Shown here piece by piece: positions 1 to 8,957 of a stretch of DNA of 64,000 nt. The stretch covers positions 2,666,001 to 2,730,000 of the forward strand of contig OX637340.1 in NCBI GenBank assembly GCA_951799405.1. Reading direction: 5' to 3'. The notes beneath the pieces are model-generated. The model was not told the DNA's origin. It ran no database searches and worked only from the letters and a program-made list of their open reading frames with translations. Both the position numbers and the translations under genes were made by a program. Origin of the DNA: Agapetus fuscipes. Lineage: Eukaryota; Arthropoda; Insecta; Trichoptera; Glossosomatidae. Position 1 is the stretch's first letter, and each line of letters begins with the position of its first letter.

Positions 1-9
1 ACGCTTAAG

Positions 10-340
10 CGCTGTCAAAATATTCCGTCATATTTCATTGTTTTCACATTTTTTGTTTGATTGTGAATTTACATGAAAAAATGAATTCTTACTATAAACA
101 TGATTTTTACAAGTGTATTAACATTGTTTTGACGAGTTCATTTACATTGCTTGACCATCAGAATTGGGTTTGTTCTCCGGTATGGTCTAGGACCATACTG
201 CAATGACAGATGAACTGTCAAAATATTCCGCCGCATTTCATCAGTACATTTTTTGTTTGGTTGTGAATTATTTACATAAAATAATGAATTCTTTCGATAC
301 AGTTGACTTCAACGAGAATAATAACATTGTTTTGTTCAAA
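10..340 (+). repeat. Diverged direct duplication at window start
   Basis: Bases about 10-140 recur with changes at about 214-340: both contain CTGTCAAAATATTCC followed by a similar AT-rich stretch and then ACATTGTTTTG. The second copy overlaps the Harbinger-like coding remnant, so the duplication probably arose within or at the edge of that element. Confidence 0.55.
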
Positions 341-478
341 AATAGTGTCCCAAGAAAATATATCAGAGACTGTAAAGACCCATTTACGTATTACGAAGAG
401 GAAGAATTTAGAAGACGTTTTTGATTGAAAAAATGCGTCGTTCTGTATACAGTTTTGCCGTTGCTCATTGAGGGTTAC
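203..478 (+). pseudogene. PIF/Harbinger transposase N-terminal remnant
   Basis: The frame reads 73 residues, ending in DPFTYYEEEEFRRRF, then a TGA, then continues in the same frame as LKKCVVLYTVLPLLIEGYK. The pattern 'Y..EEFRRRF(R)L.K..V..LLPLI' is what I recognise from the N-terminus of Harbinger/HARBI1-type transposases. The TGA falls where the family usually has Arg, so a single CGA-to-TGA change would explain it. Nothing of the DDE catalytic core follows: coding similarity stops near 480. The protein would act on transposon ends in the nucleus. The copy is dead (one stop, catalytic domain missing). An opposite-strand Myb-like remnant overlaps its 3' end, which fits an internally deleted two-gene Harbinger. 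Recognition is from memory of the family, not from a search. Confidence 0.6.
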
Positions 479-578
479 AAAGCCAACGATTTCTTCGATC
501 TGTTATTTTATCTTCTATTACAGGTTTTTCTTTAATCAGAGCCACCAGCAGCTCCTTTTCCGCTGGAGAAAACAACAT
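465..578 (-). pseudogene. Myb/SANT-like DNA-binding protein N-terminal fragment
   Basis: On the minus strand an ATG at 578 opens a 37-residue frame beginning MLFSPAEKELLVALIKE, followed by KPVIEDKITDRRNRW, ending at TGA 465-467. The pattern 'FS..EKELL..LI...P.IE.K.TD...N..W' is the first helix region of Myb/SANT-like proteins of the Myb_DNA-bind_5 kind, which are often the second gene of Harbinger transposons. It converges on the transposase remnant and overlaps its last bases, as expected if a deletion removed the middle of a Harbinger element carrying two genes. It is only about a third of a full domain, so no function is expected. It could also be a host-gene fragment, but the context argues for the transposon. 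Confidence 0.5.
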
Positions 579-1006
579 CTTTTTGGCGCTGAAATCGATC
601 AAAACACTTTACATTGGATATTACATAAATGTATTTTTAAAAACTAATAGAAATTGTAAACAAACAAATTCGTACTTACGGTTTACTTAAAGTAGTAATT
701 GCGTTATACGTACTTATTTGTTGTCAAGTTTTATGCAAAGTTGATATGACATTGAAATTTGAAAGAGGCGGCAATGATAAGAGTGAAGTACGCCGAATAT
801 CGGTCGGAAGGTACTGACCAATTACAGAGCTGGGTTTTTTCGAGAGCCAATGACAAACCCGTACGTCTCCTGGGGGTTGGGCACTACGCTGATTACTGCT
901 TGAGTGTTCTTTGTGAAACAAAACGCTCCAGAATGTCGACCCTTGAGTAAGTGTAGCGCTTGAGTAAGGCACTTAAATCAGTTTTGATCGTGAATACGGG
1001 GGTAAG
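579..1006. other. Unassigned sequence with a MITE edge
   Basis: No convincing gene: overlapping short frames lie on both strands. Bases about 950-1006 (AGCGCTTGAGTAAGGCACTT, then GAATACGGGGGTAAG) resemble, in reverse, the sequence at 14930-14980 (CCCCCGTATTCATAAACACT, then AGCGCTTAGC), suggesting one end of a dispersed MITE. Confidence 0.35.
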
Positions 1007-1115
1007 ACCATAAAGTGTAAGAAACAAAAACGGCAGATTTTGGGAGAAATCACTCTTTAATATTTTCCGTAAACTTTACTTTTCTCAAGTTTTGCAACTC
1101 GTACTAAGGGTACAG
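1007..1115 (+). repeat. MITE-F half-element
   Basis: Matches the right half of the inverted-repeat elements at 33760-34005 and 27671-27912. It starts at AAAGTGTAAGAAACAAAAAC and ends with the family terminus CTCGTACTAAGGGTACAG. The left half is missing. It runs directly into half of MITE-G. Confidence 0.7.
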
Positions 1116-1190
1116 CTGATTAGTCTCGATACAAATATTACCGCTATTCGGTAGGTAAGAATTACCGTGTGATGAGACTTCCATCCCAGG
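1113..1190 (+). repeat. MITE-G half-element
   Basis: Right half of the MITE-G family (complete at 25828-25990). Shared blocks are CAGCTGATTAGTCTCGATAC, GGTAGGTAAGAATTACCGTG and the terminal GATGAGACTTCCATCCCAGG. The left inverted repeat is missing, and the junction with MITE-F falls in the shared bases CAG. Confidence 0.7.
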
Positions 1191-1408
1191 CTCTCTAGTT
1201 TCCTACAATGTATTAGAAAACATGAATAAAACCAGTACCAAGTGTGAACCTTGTACTACTGTTAATTTATCTGCACACGATGGTTGATTTATGTAATAGA
1301 AACAATGGTGGATCCTCCACGGTAGCCCTTGTAGTGAGATTGTCGTGCATTTTGTACAATGGCCGGCCAGTCCTAGTAATTAATGTTTCGCATCCGGTCT
1401 GTTGTGCC

Positions 1409-2788
1409 TAGAGATTGCAATCCGGATTCTTCGAAATTCGAAAATAACTGAAAAATCCGGATTTTCTGGAGTTTTTTTAAATCCGGTTTTTAAAACTCAA
1501 ATCCGGTTTCTTCGGATTTTAGCCAAAATTGAGTTCAATGCATAATATTTTATATTTATCCACAAATTTTCATTCTAAGTAGTTCGATTACCTACTCTAA
1601 TAAGCAAATTCGAACAATATTTGAATTGGTAGGATTAGCTATAGGCTGTAGGTACTTTGTTTGAGCGAATTTGGCGCGAAATCCGTGATTGGCTCTGTTT
1701 ATGCCCATATAAGGCAATAAACCGAGCAACGCGAGACGTGCGCGTGCCGCGGGGCGTCTTTCCATTCTACCCCCCCTTTCGACAGACGACACACACGAAA
1801 AATGTTTCTTACACTTTATGGCCTTTGTAAAGAAGTGAAATTAATGGAAAAAATCACGCGTGTTAATTGATTTTTTATCTAAATTTTAAAGTTAAAATAT
1901 TTTATAAAACTAAAAAAATGACGCTACAAAAAAATATTTTAAAAAACACGTTTTTGTTCACATTTTTTTCTTATAATTTTGTTGTTTAATATTTTGGACA
2001 TATTTTTTTTCTTCATAATTATAGAATGATACAATGTCTAGAGAGTGTTTGAAAAATATTTTAGGTAATGCGAACAGTTTTCGAGATAATATGAAAAAAC
2101 TGAAACATAATAATTTAAATGTGCGCGGCAGTACTTCAGCGTGAATTGTCGCCGAACGTAGGTTAAGAATGGAAAGACGCTGCCGCGGGCGCGACGGACG
2201 CCCCGCGCCCCGCGCCCCGCTCTAAAACGGGTTGCTTTCCATACCGCCAACCAGTGTTGAGTCTGAAAGAGCTTTTTCTACAGCTGGAATGTTCTGTAAT
2301 AAAATAAGATCACGTCTAAACGATGAGACACTTGACGCTTTCATGTTTTTAAGATCTCATTTTCTAAATAAGACTGATTAATATGTACTAAATTAATGTC
2401 ATAAACTATAAATTAATGTCACTAAATTAATGTTATCTTGTGTGAAAATTTCTAACCGACCATTGTTTGACAACGGCAAATTTAATTTGAGGATGAATAA
2501 TACGTTTTGTTGCATTTGATTTTATGTTATGTTCAGTTTATGACTATGTTAGTTAACTAATTTACCTATATAAGGGAAAGATGACTGATACCCAAAGTTT
2601 TGTTGATTATTTTAGTTGATTTTATTTGTCGTGTCTGAATAAATGCAGATTTTAAATTCTGTTTTATTTCAATTTATCAAATCACCTTAAAACTTAGAAA
2701 AATCCGGATTATCCGGTTTATCCGGATTTTAATCAAAGGAAAATGCGAAAATTCGGATTTCAAAAAAATCCGGATTTTGCATTCTCTA
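1409..2788 (+). mobile_element. hAT transposon, internally deleted, 8-bp TSD
   Basis: A 1,380-bp element with imperfect terminal inverted repeats: left TAGAGATTGCAATCCGGATT; right, read on the other strand, TAGAGAATGCAAAATCCGGA. It is flanked by a perfect 8-bp duplication GTTGTGCC (1401-1408 and 2789-2796), the hallmark of hAT insertion. Subterminal regions are rich in AATCCGG motifs (1420-1515 and 2697-2775), the type of site hAT transposases bind. Only the end of the transposase gene survives (2235-2381). The interior also holds a MITE-F fragment near 1800-1830 and two GC-rich blocks in inverted orientation (1740-1770 and 2167-2220). It cannot move by itself; the intact TSD suggests a fairly recent insertion. 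Confidence 0.88.
2235..2381 (+). pseudogene. hAT transposase C-terminal dimerisation segment
   Basis: The reading frame from 2235 encodes LSIPPTSVESERAFSTAG, then MFCNKIRSRLNDETLDAFMF, then LRSHFLNKTD and a TAA at 2379-2381. 'P.TSVESERAFS.AG....K.RSRL....L.A..FL' is the classic C-terminal hAT dimerisation motif (hATC), the last roughly 50 residues of a protein normally about 600 residues long. No DDE core or BED finger was found in the preceding kilobase. The stop lies at the usual distance after the motif. It sits inside the TSD-flanked element 1409-2788, so it is that element's own transposase remnant. Confidence 0.9.
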
Positions 2789-2981
2789 GTTGTGCCTCAT
2801 TTCGCTCCACAATAGATTGACAACTAGTCGGGGAATCCCCCGCGAAAATTACATAATCACATTTAATCTTAATAACCATCAATGGCAGTTTCAATTAATT
2901 TACATTCCGTGTAAAATGGTGGAATGATTATGACAGGTAGTAGCTAAGAGCCTTTTCACAAAGGAGTATTTCTGTTTTGTT

Positions 2982-3402
2982 TGTCTCTGGATGAAATGAA
3001 AGAAGTATTTAAGAACAGAAAGAAATGGCGGTTGATCTGTAATGTTGTTAGGGCTAGGTTTTTTTTAAAAGACAATTTTTTGTTTGTTTTGATGTTTATA
3101 CGTACCTACTACTAATTGTCTATTATAGAAGTGTAATTTGTTGCGTATACTCCTTGACTGATAGATTGGTATGTGGCTAACCACCCATGCTGTAGAAAAT
3201 GGTTCACTTTGCCAATGTTTCCCCTGTTTCAGGGAAGGTCGGCGAGTTGCAGGGTGCATGTTCATTTGAGATTTGAGTTTTTATGTTGTAGGTTCACATG
3301 CGGCGTGGGCAAGCGCGAACTTGTACGTGTTAGCTTGTGAAAATGCATATAATGTGAATCACTAATGTTAAATATCTTTGCAACTTAGATTAGATTAGAT
3401 TG
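2982..3402 (+). mobile_element. Ln-A LINE, 5'-truncated copy (RT C-terminus + 3' UTR)
   Basis: Bases 2982-3060 encode the end of the RT protein (DEMKEVFKNRKKWRLICN, compare DEMKEVCKDRKKWRLICN at the end of the intact RT at 20230). From 3150 it follows the Ln-A 3' unit (CTCCTTGACTGATAGATTGG) and ends in a GATTA-type tail at 3388-3402. Confidence 0.82.
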
Positions 3403-3527
3403 TATATGATTTTTTCTCATACCGGATTGGAAGTCTGAGTGAATTGGAATGGATGAAAGCTATCACACCGTTTGTCCCGCGATCCATAGGCAAATCTGCA
3501 GTGTGAAAAGGGCGTAATATTTATTGC

Positions 3528-3850
3528 CTCGCAACGCAACAAAGCTACACATATAGTGTAACTTCTTGCCTGCGTTATCCCCGAAGAGGGCACACGCGGG
3601 GATTCGGGACCGATTTTTTACGGGTAACGGAGCCGGCCTCACACCAACCACTTTCAGTTGTTTCCCAGCTTCCCAGCTCCCGGGGGGTGTTAGTCCTTAT
3701 TTCTTGTGAGGGCTGAGTACACAATGCCGGTATTTATTTTGGGTTTGAAATAGACACCGAAACGGGAAATCATTTCTGACACCCTCGGTGGGGATCGAAC
3801 CATTCCAAGCATTCCACAAACTGAGGTATCGACCGGACTTTTTACGAGCT
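3528..3850 (-). mobile_element. SINE-C, nearly full length
   Basis: Minus-strand SINE with a tRNA-like head at its 5' end. Near 3790-3840 the reverse complement contains an A-box-like region and GGTTCGATCCCCACCGAGGG (B box). The body has the family blocks TTTCGGTGTCTATTTCAAAC and GCCTTCACAAG-type sequence, ending near GTTGCGTTGCG at 3528. The head is degenerate (AACCATTCC where other copies read GAACCCTTG), so it is an old copy. Confidence 0.75.
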
Positions 3851-4835
3851 TAGTTTTCATCACTTTTTAAGAAAATTTGGGTGTAAAAGTTTAAGGTCCT
3901 ATGATTTGCAGGTGATATTTTTGTATATGGTTTTTATACGATACTTTTATTTTTATTTTAAGTATACATTAAAACGGTAAAAAAATATTGAATAATTTTT
4001 TATTACTAATGCACAAATAAGACTAAAAAAAACAAAGTTTGTATACCTTTAATTTTTTTTATTAGCAAATTACACCACACATATGTGGGTACATATGTTT
4101 TTTTATCTGCTAGCAACAAAATCAAATGAACCTCATTTTTTGTACCAGCAAGTTTTAATTTCAAAGAACATTTTTTTACATTGAAACTGCCAACGAATCA
4201 AATTATCAAGCCTAAGATGTGCGATGTATATCTGTGCTCCGAGTAAATACGTTTAACAACTTTAACGACACAATAAAGTCATCGAGACATCCAGATTTTG
4301 TATGAAAATGGGAAAGAGTCTCCATAACTTCAATAAAAGTATTCGATAACTTTTTATACATCGTTTAATTTCTCACAAATTTATTTCATTGACGTACAAC
4401 TGAAGTATAATTATTATTGAACAAGTATATACTCTAATATTATAGCTTACTATATATCTACGTATGTATGTATATATTATGTTATTTGTATAGAGGTGTG
4501 CTGGGGGCTCGACACAGTGTTTATTCTGTTTGTGTGTGTATTGGTTAAGTAACACACACACACACATGCAGAATATGTGGTAAATACCTACTGAGTCTCA
4601 CCTCACTATTTTATGTATGGAAAATTTGGTAAGATGTGATAATTATTTGTCTAGTTTTATTCTCATGAAAAAACTTGATTTTTATCGTTTGAAGAAAAAC
4701 TTGATTTTCATGTTTTAAAATAATGTACCTATACCGCAAAGAAAATCATTTTCTGAAGCATAATCTATTTTTAAATTCTCTTGTTATTTTATGTATTTTT
4801 TAGCAAGAACAGTTGTACTCTTTTTCTTAATTCTT
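3851..4835. other. AT-rich spacer with a short (CA)n run
   Basis: No gene or recognisable element. Dinucleotide (AC)n runs at 4551-4567, with AT-rich simple sequence on both sides. Short frames here have no recognisable content. Confidence 0.5.
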
Positions 4836-5182
4836 GGACCGGTCCGTAGTCCAGTGGCAACACTTCGGACTCGTAAAATGGAAGGTTGTGGATTCGGATC
4901 CCGGCGGAGCACAAAAATAAACAATTTAAATGAAAAAAAAAATATATATAGATATATCCAAACATGCTCTTCGCTGGGTTGAAAAAATTCATAAAACCTT
5001 TACCAATGACCAGGCACTAAAAAGGTCCATCTAGCCTTACAGCACCTGGGTCTTGCTTGAGTATTGGCGCTTTGTAGTGAGGACCAAGCTCGTACACCTC
5101 TGCGGCACTGCAACAAGTGTCATAGACCCCTAGAGTCTCTAGAATCTAGGGAGTCTCGCGCACAGGACTTCTAAAAAAAAAA
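4836..5182 (+). mobile_element. SINE-B copy, tRNA-like head and poly(A) tail
   Basis: Starts GGACCGGTCCGTAGTCCAGT (A-box region) with a B-box-like GATTCGGATCCCGG near 4890-4905. The body follows (CTCTTCGCTGGGTTGAAAAA, GCAACTGGGTCTTGCTTGAG-type, TGCGGCACTGCAACAAGTGT) and the copy ends CACAGGACTTCT plus an A-run. It lacks the 5S-like head seen at 7376-7491. Confidence 0.85.
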
Positions 5183-5364
5183 CATAAAAAATATATATCA
5201 CTCAATGTCCTTGCATATCCTACGTCATTTTCACGTGTCTTCTACTACGCAAGCTATTTTCCTGCTACCCTTTGTAAAGCCACTTCTATCGGTGATCCTC
5301 ATGGCCATTTTTACGTCAGAGTTGTAGTTCTAAATAGGGATTTAGCGCTTTTGTTAAACCTACT

Positions 5365-5510
5365 CCACTTCAAGTGAAGTGATTATTGTAACTGCGTCCC
5401 CTTTACCTTTGAAAGTAAAGAAAGCCTACACGCCTCATGCGACCCTTTTGGGGACAATGCCGAAAGAAAATACACTACGTGTGCAGCTTAGTTGCATTGC
5501 ATGTTCTTTA
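5365..5510 (+). repeat. Degenerate SINE-C body fragment
   Basis: Carries decayed SINE-C blocks: the GAAGTG doublet, CCTTTACCTTTGAAAGTAAA, CATGCGACCCTTTTGGGGAC, and AGCTTAGTTGCATTGCATG at the end. The head is absent and divergence is high. Confidence 0.55.
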
Positions 5511-5584
5511 ACCTTCAGCCGCTATGTCCATGAGCGTTACTGAGTATTTTTCTTCTTTCATCTTTCATCTTTCATCAGCCATAA

Positions 5585-5672
5585 CCACCTCTGCGGCACT
5601 ATAACAAGTGTCATAGACCCCTAGAGTCTCTTGAATCTAGGGAGTCTCCCGCACAGGCTTCCTTAAAAAAAT
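5585..5672 (+). repeat. SINE-B 3' fragment
   Basis: Matches only the last ~85 bases of SINE-B: CACCTCTGCGGCACTATAAC, CATAGACCCCTAGAGTCTC, GGGAGTCTCCCGCACAGG, then an A-run. Confidence 0.8.
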
Positions 5673-5717
5673 ATTTTGAAAGCTACAAATTTGTCAAAAG
5701 ACATAACATTATTTCTG

Positions 5718-5790
5718 TAACTATAACTGTAACTCTGTCACCATTCCGCTAGGGGTGGCCAGAGCCTGTGCAGATCTGCCTGAAATATTA
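5718..5790 (-). repeat. Ln-B LINE 3' end fragment
   Basis: CTGTAACTCTGTCACCATTC, then GCTAGGGGTGGCCAGAGCCT, matches the end of the longer Ln-B copy at 8958-9440, on the same strand. Confidence 0.65.
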
Positions 5791-6312
5791 TTTAAAAATA
5801 CAAACTAAATATCTGATTCACACCGAAGTATGTATCTACGCATCCAAATACAAACCTCATTGTGGTGACCTTATAAATGACGAAATACCTACTTATGTAT
5901 TAATTTTTTGTGCCGTTTTCGAATTGCCCTCTATACGGGAAGGTCAGAAATTTTAGAGCTGTTAGCTGTGTTTTTAAAGTCGTGTTCAAATTGCAAAAAA
6001 TAGACAACGTTCCTTTGTAGACAATATTTTTTCTCAAAATACTCTAATTCGTAGATCTCTAAAAAAATAAAAATATTTATCTGAGTAGTTTAATGATTAT
6101 TTTTTACGCATTTACATTTTTTATACGGAAATTTAATTGATTTTTTCCACAATATTTTGATTTGATAAAATAGTTTTCATTAAAATATTACAACTGTTTT
6201 TAATTTCAGCTACAAACGGTCATTTATGGGTTTCATTCATGCATACAAACTCACAAGAACTTAATATTTTTAAGGGTTTGGTGGTTTACACAGTTAAAGT
6301 CCATTGTATATT
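5791..6312. other. AT-rich spacer
   Basis: No gene, RNA or repeat recognised; short frames only. Confidence 0.4.
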
Positions 6313-6460
6313 TATTAAATAAACAAAGTTTTAATTAACTTTTATAATTTTATTTCTGTCAAGCACTTTCGCCTACAAGTCCTGATTGATGCCTTGTAGG
6401 CGAAAGTGCTTGAAAGAAATAAAATTATAAAAGTGAATTAAAACTTTGTTTATTTATTAA
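6313..6460 (+). mobile_element. PLE-FB fold-back with hammerhead-like core
   Basis: Near-perfect inverted arms of about 65 bp (6313-6379 and 6393-6460; outer part AAACAAAGTTTTAATTAAC against GAATTAAAACTTTGTTT) flank a short loop. Loop and right arm read CTGATTGATGCC..GGCGAAAGT (6382-6407): a CUGA-UGA box with one extra base, a GCC/GGC stem II, then GAAA. This is a one-base-off hammerhead core in the same position as in the 45037-45198 element. Assignment to the Penelope-related group rests on that resemblance. Confidence 0.5.
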
Positions 6461-6727
6461 TATAAATCACAAGAACTGGTTTATTCCAAAGAAAAAGCTG
6501 TAAATTTGATTTTATAGAGATTTGTAATAAGCCGTTCAATTTAAAAAATGTAAATCTAGTATTTTTTTCAACTAAGATAAATATGCAAAACATATAACAT
6601 TTTCTGTTGTTCCCTTTATTAATCCCACTTTCGAAAATAGTCCTACATTTCCATTTTTAACCATGAAGTCTTATGAAAGTGCCTTGATTTCAATGTTTGT
6701 CAAATTTTTATTTTTTATCTTTTCTGG

Positions 6728-6915
6728 TATAAGTTGGATGAGCTTGCGAAAAAATGGAACCTGCAAAGTGAGAATAAGATAAGAGTATTTATGAAGAAAG
6801 TGATGAATTTTAATGAGATGAACGAGATATGCAAGGACAGAAAAAAAATGGAGACGCATCTGCGGAGGTACCGGCCACGCCTAGTAGAACTGCGGCGGGA
6901 TAAAGTACAGAACAG
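6728..6915 (+). pseudogene. Ln-B LINE reverse transcriptase C-terminal fragment
   Basis: The frame reads DELAKKWNLQSENKIRVFMKK, then VMNFNEMNEICKDRKKMETH. This parallels the intact Ln-A tail (WDIQSHNKRRTCMKKVMTLDEMKEVCKDRKKW) and the Ln-B copy at 55385-55825 (EWNLQSGNKRRACMKRVMKLDEMKEVCKDRVKW). It is followed by CGGCCACGCCTAGTAGAACT, a mutated form of the Ln-B 3' end. Only the last ~50 residues of the protein remain, and the short downstream continuation shows it was an old 5'-truncated insertion. Confidence 0.7.
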
Positions 6916-7057
6916 TACTTACCATAGAGAAACATAAGGAAAATTCTACAGTTTCTGAGGAATACAACAAAAATCTGTTGTTGTTAAAATAAACAATTAT
7001 TCCTTGTTTCATAATAATAAAATGTATTGATTGCTTAGCATCTTGATTTGACGCCGT

Positions 7058-7491
7058 AGTTTTTTTAAATCCTGTGCGGGAGACTCCCTAGATCCAAGAG
7101 ACTCTAGGGATCTATGACACTTGTTGTAGTGCCGCAGAGGTGTACGAGCTTGGTCGTCGATACAAAGCGCCAATACTCAAGCAAGACCCAGTTGCTGTAA
7201 GGCTGGATGGACCTGTAATGACTGGTCTTCGCTAAAGGCTTTTATGATTTTTTTCAACCCAGCGAAGAGCATATTTGGATATATAAATGGTATATTTTTG
7301 TGCTCCGCCGGGATCCGAATCCACAACCTTCCATTTACGAGTCCGAAGTGTTTCCACTGTACTACGGACCGGTCCAAGATGCCAACGACACGCGGTGTAC
7401 GTACCTGAGCGGTCACCCATCCAAGTAGCATCCGCGCCCAATGTTGCGATCTGATGAGAACCGGTGCTTCCAACATGGTATCGTCGTTGAC
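7058..7491 (-). mobile_element. SINE-B with chimeric 5S rRNA + tRNA head (fullest copy)
   Basis: Read on the minus strand: a 5S rRNA-like module (7491 down to 7376), directly joined to a tRNA-like module (7375 to about 7298: GGACCGGTCCGTAGTACAGT, then GATTCGGATCCCGGCGGAGC). The SINE-B body follows and the copy ends CCGCACAGGATTT plus an A-run near 7058. Both modules contain pol III internal promoter sequence. Other copies keep only the tRNA-like part, except 44251-44640, which keeps the last ~70 bases of the 5S part. Chimeric 5S/tRNA SINE heads are known in AmnSINE1-type elements; whether this insect family is described cannot be told from here. Confidence 0.85.
7376..7491 (-). other. 5S rRNA-derived SINE head (not a functional 5S gene)
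   Basis: Reverse-complement blocks in 5S order: GTCAACGACGATACCATGTT, GAAGCACCGGTTCTCATCAG, CAACATTGGGCGCGG, CTACTTGGATGGGTGACCGC and ACACCGCGTGTCGTTGGC. These follow an insect 5S rRNA along its whole ~115 bases, including the internal control region (box C, TACTTGGATGGG.GACCGC). Mutations in the first third, a 4-base insertion (GTAC) and direct fusion to a tRNA-like unit show it is the head of a SINE, not a working 5S gene. Confidence 0.85.
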
Positions 7492-7496
7492 AAAAG

Positions 7497-8084
7497 TCTT
7501 CATGCAAAAATGGCACTCGTAAATTATTGTATTTAGGGGGAATTTTATTCGTTTATCGTAAGTTTACTTTATTTTTGCGATACGAAATCGCGTCACAAGT
7601 CACTAGTACACAACATTTACCCTGCGTAATAATAATTAATTTATTATTTCTATCATTAAATGATAAGAAAGATTTCAGATTGTTATTCATCTCGTTTGTT
7701 TAACAACAACAAAAACTACATAGCTCATAAATATTACGAGAGCGCATCGGGCTTGTTTTATGTTTCAGTGTTCTTTAAACTACATTGCTGAATAATAGGA
7801 AAATTTATAATTTATTGCAAAACACTGATTATTCGAATGACGTGCGAACTTTTTCCTTCACAAGTTGAACGTGCGATGTGCAAAATTCATTGCATGATGC
7901 AAATTTGAAACAAGTACATAATATGCTGAATATTAAAATTTTCTATGAAATATTCGTATGAAAAGCTATAAGGAGGTCGGGAAATCATTGAACTTGGAAC
8001 TTTTTCTCAGCGAGAAAACGTCAGACTTGTATTGAACTGCCGTCCTTAGCAACCGATAAGAAAATATATATATATAAATATATA
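7497..8084. other. AT-rich spacer
   Basis: Nothing recognisable; short AT repeats near 8060-8085. Confidence 0.4.
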
Positions 8085-8200
8085 TTTTTTTAAATAGATT
8101 GAGAAGAGGAATGCCCACCGAGATACTTTGTCTGGCCAGTTGTCTTCATGCGAAAGCAGAAGCTTGTATGCATGCAATAGCATCTGTTGAACCATATTTT
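8085..8200 (-). repeat. SINE-D 3' portion
   Basis: AAATAGATTGAGAAGAGGAA, then GTCTTCATGCGAAAGCAGAA and GCATGCAATAGCATCTGTTG, matches the 3' body of the SINE-D copies at 11893-12112 and 30970-31193. The tRNA-like head is missing. Confidence 0.7.
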
Positions 8201-8207
8201 TTTTTAT

Positions 8208-8295
8208 AAATATTTGTTTCCCTTTTCCCTAGCAACCCGTCCGGCTAACGACACAATATTGTCTATGCCAATTCACGTACAGACCTCATCTGTCA
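8208..8295 (+). repeat. Dispersed repeat E
   Basis: CCCTTTTCCCTAGCAACCCG, then TGTCTATGCCAATTCACGTA and GACCTCATCTG, is repeated at 61755-61835. Shorter relatives (CCGGGTTGCTA) occur at 13345 and 32345 in reverse. Class unknown. Confidence 0.6.
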
Positions 8296-8469
8296 ATATA
8301 AACGCTTTGTTGAAAAAATACTGAGCTCAAAATCTTAACACACCTTATTTTCAGGGATGTAAACATTATATCTTTTGAAAGGTCGTTTTTTTTTAAGATG
8401 AACCATATGTCAAAATAATTCATGAGTTCTTTCTTACATTGAAAAACATTCATAAAACGTCACAGATCT

Positions 8470-8800
8470 TTTTTTGACCGGTCCGTAGCTCAGTGGTAAC
8501 ACTGCGGACTCTGAATAGGAAGGTTGTGGGTTCGAATCTCGGCGGAGCACAAAAAATATACCATTTATATTTTCAAATTTGCTCTTCGCTGGGTTGAAAA
8601 ATTCATAAACCTTTACCAATGCCTGGTCACCAAAGGTCCATTTAACCTTACAGCAACTGGATCTTGCTTGAGTATTGGCGCTTTGTAGCGACGACCAAGC
8701 TCGTACACCTCTGCGGCACTACAACAAGTGTCATAGGCCCCTAGAGTCTCTAGAATCTAAGGAGTCTCCCGCATAGGATTTCTTTAAAAAAAAAAAAGAT
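8470..8800 (+). mobile_element. SINE-B copy with well-preserved pol III boxes
   Basis: The A box TAGCTCAGTGG lies at 8486-8496 and the B box GGTTCGAATCT at 8529-8539. The anticodon-arm region GCGGACTCTGAAT resembles tRNA-Gln (CUG). The body and the terminal CTTT-A-run are complete. The 5S module is absent. Confidence 0.87.
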
Positions 8801-8957
8801 CTTCACTTAATCCTGGCTAGCAATACTCCCCCAACATGTTTACATGAAAGCGATCTACTTGATCGTTTTCGAAAAAATCTTTTCTATAAACATAAAAAAG
8901 GCATTCAACATGGAGGGTTGAAGAAAATTGAAAGACGCCTACGTTCAGGATTTGGGT

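Noticed and set aside
7376..7491. Functional 5S rRNA gene
   Set aside because: Mutated in the first third, has a 4-base insertion, is fused to a tRNA-like SINE, and has no T-run terminator at its end; a truncated sibling exists at 44251.
8476..8550. Genuine tRNA genes at SINE heads (also 10240, 29000, 57515)
   Set aside because: A and B boxes are good but acceptor and anticodon stems do not close, and each is followed by the same SINE body.
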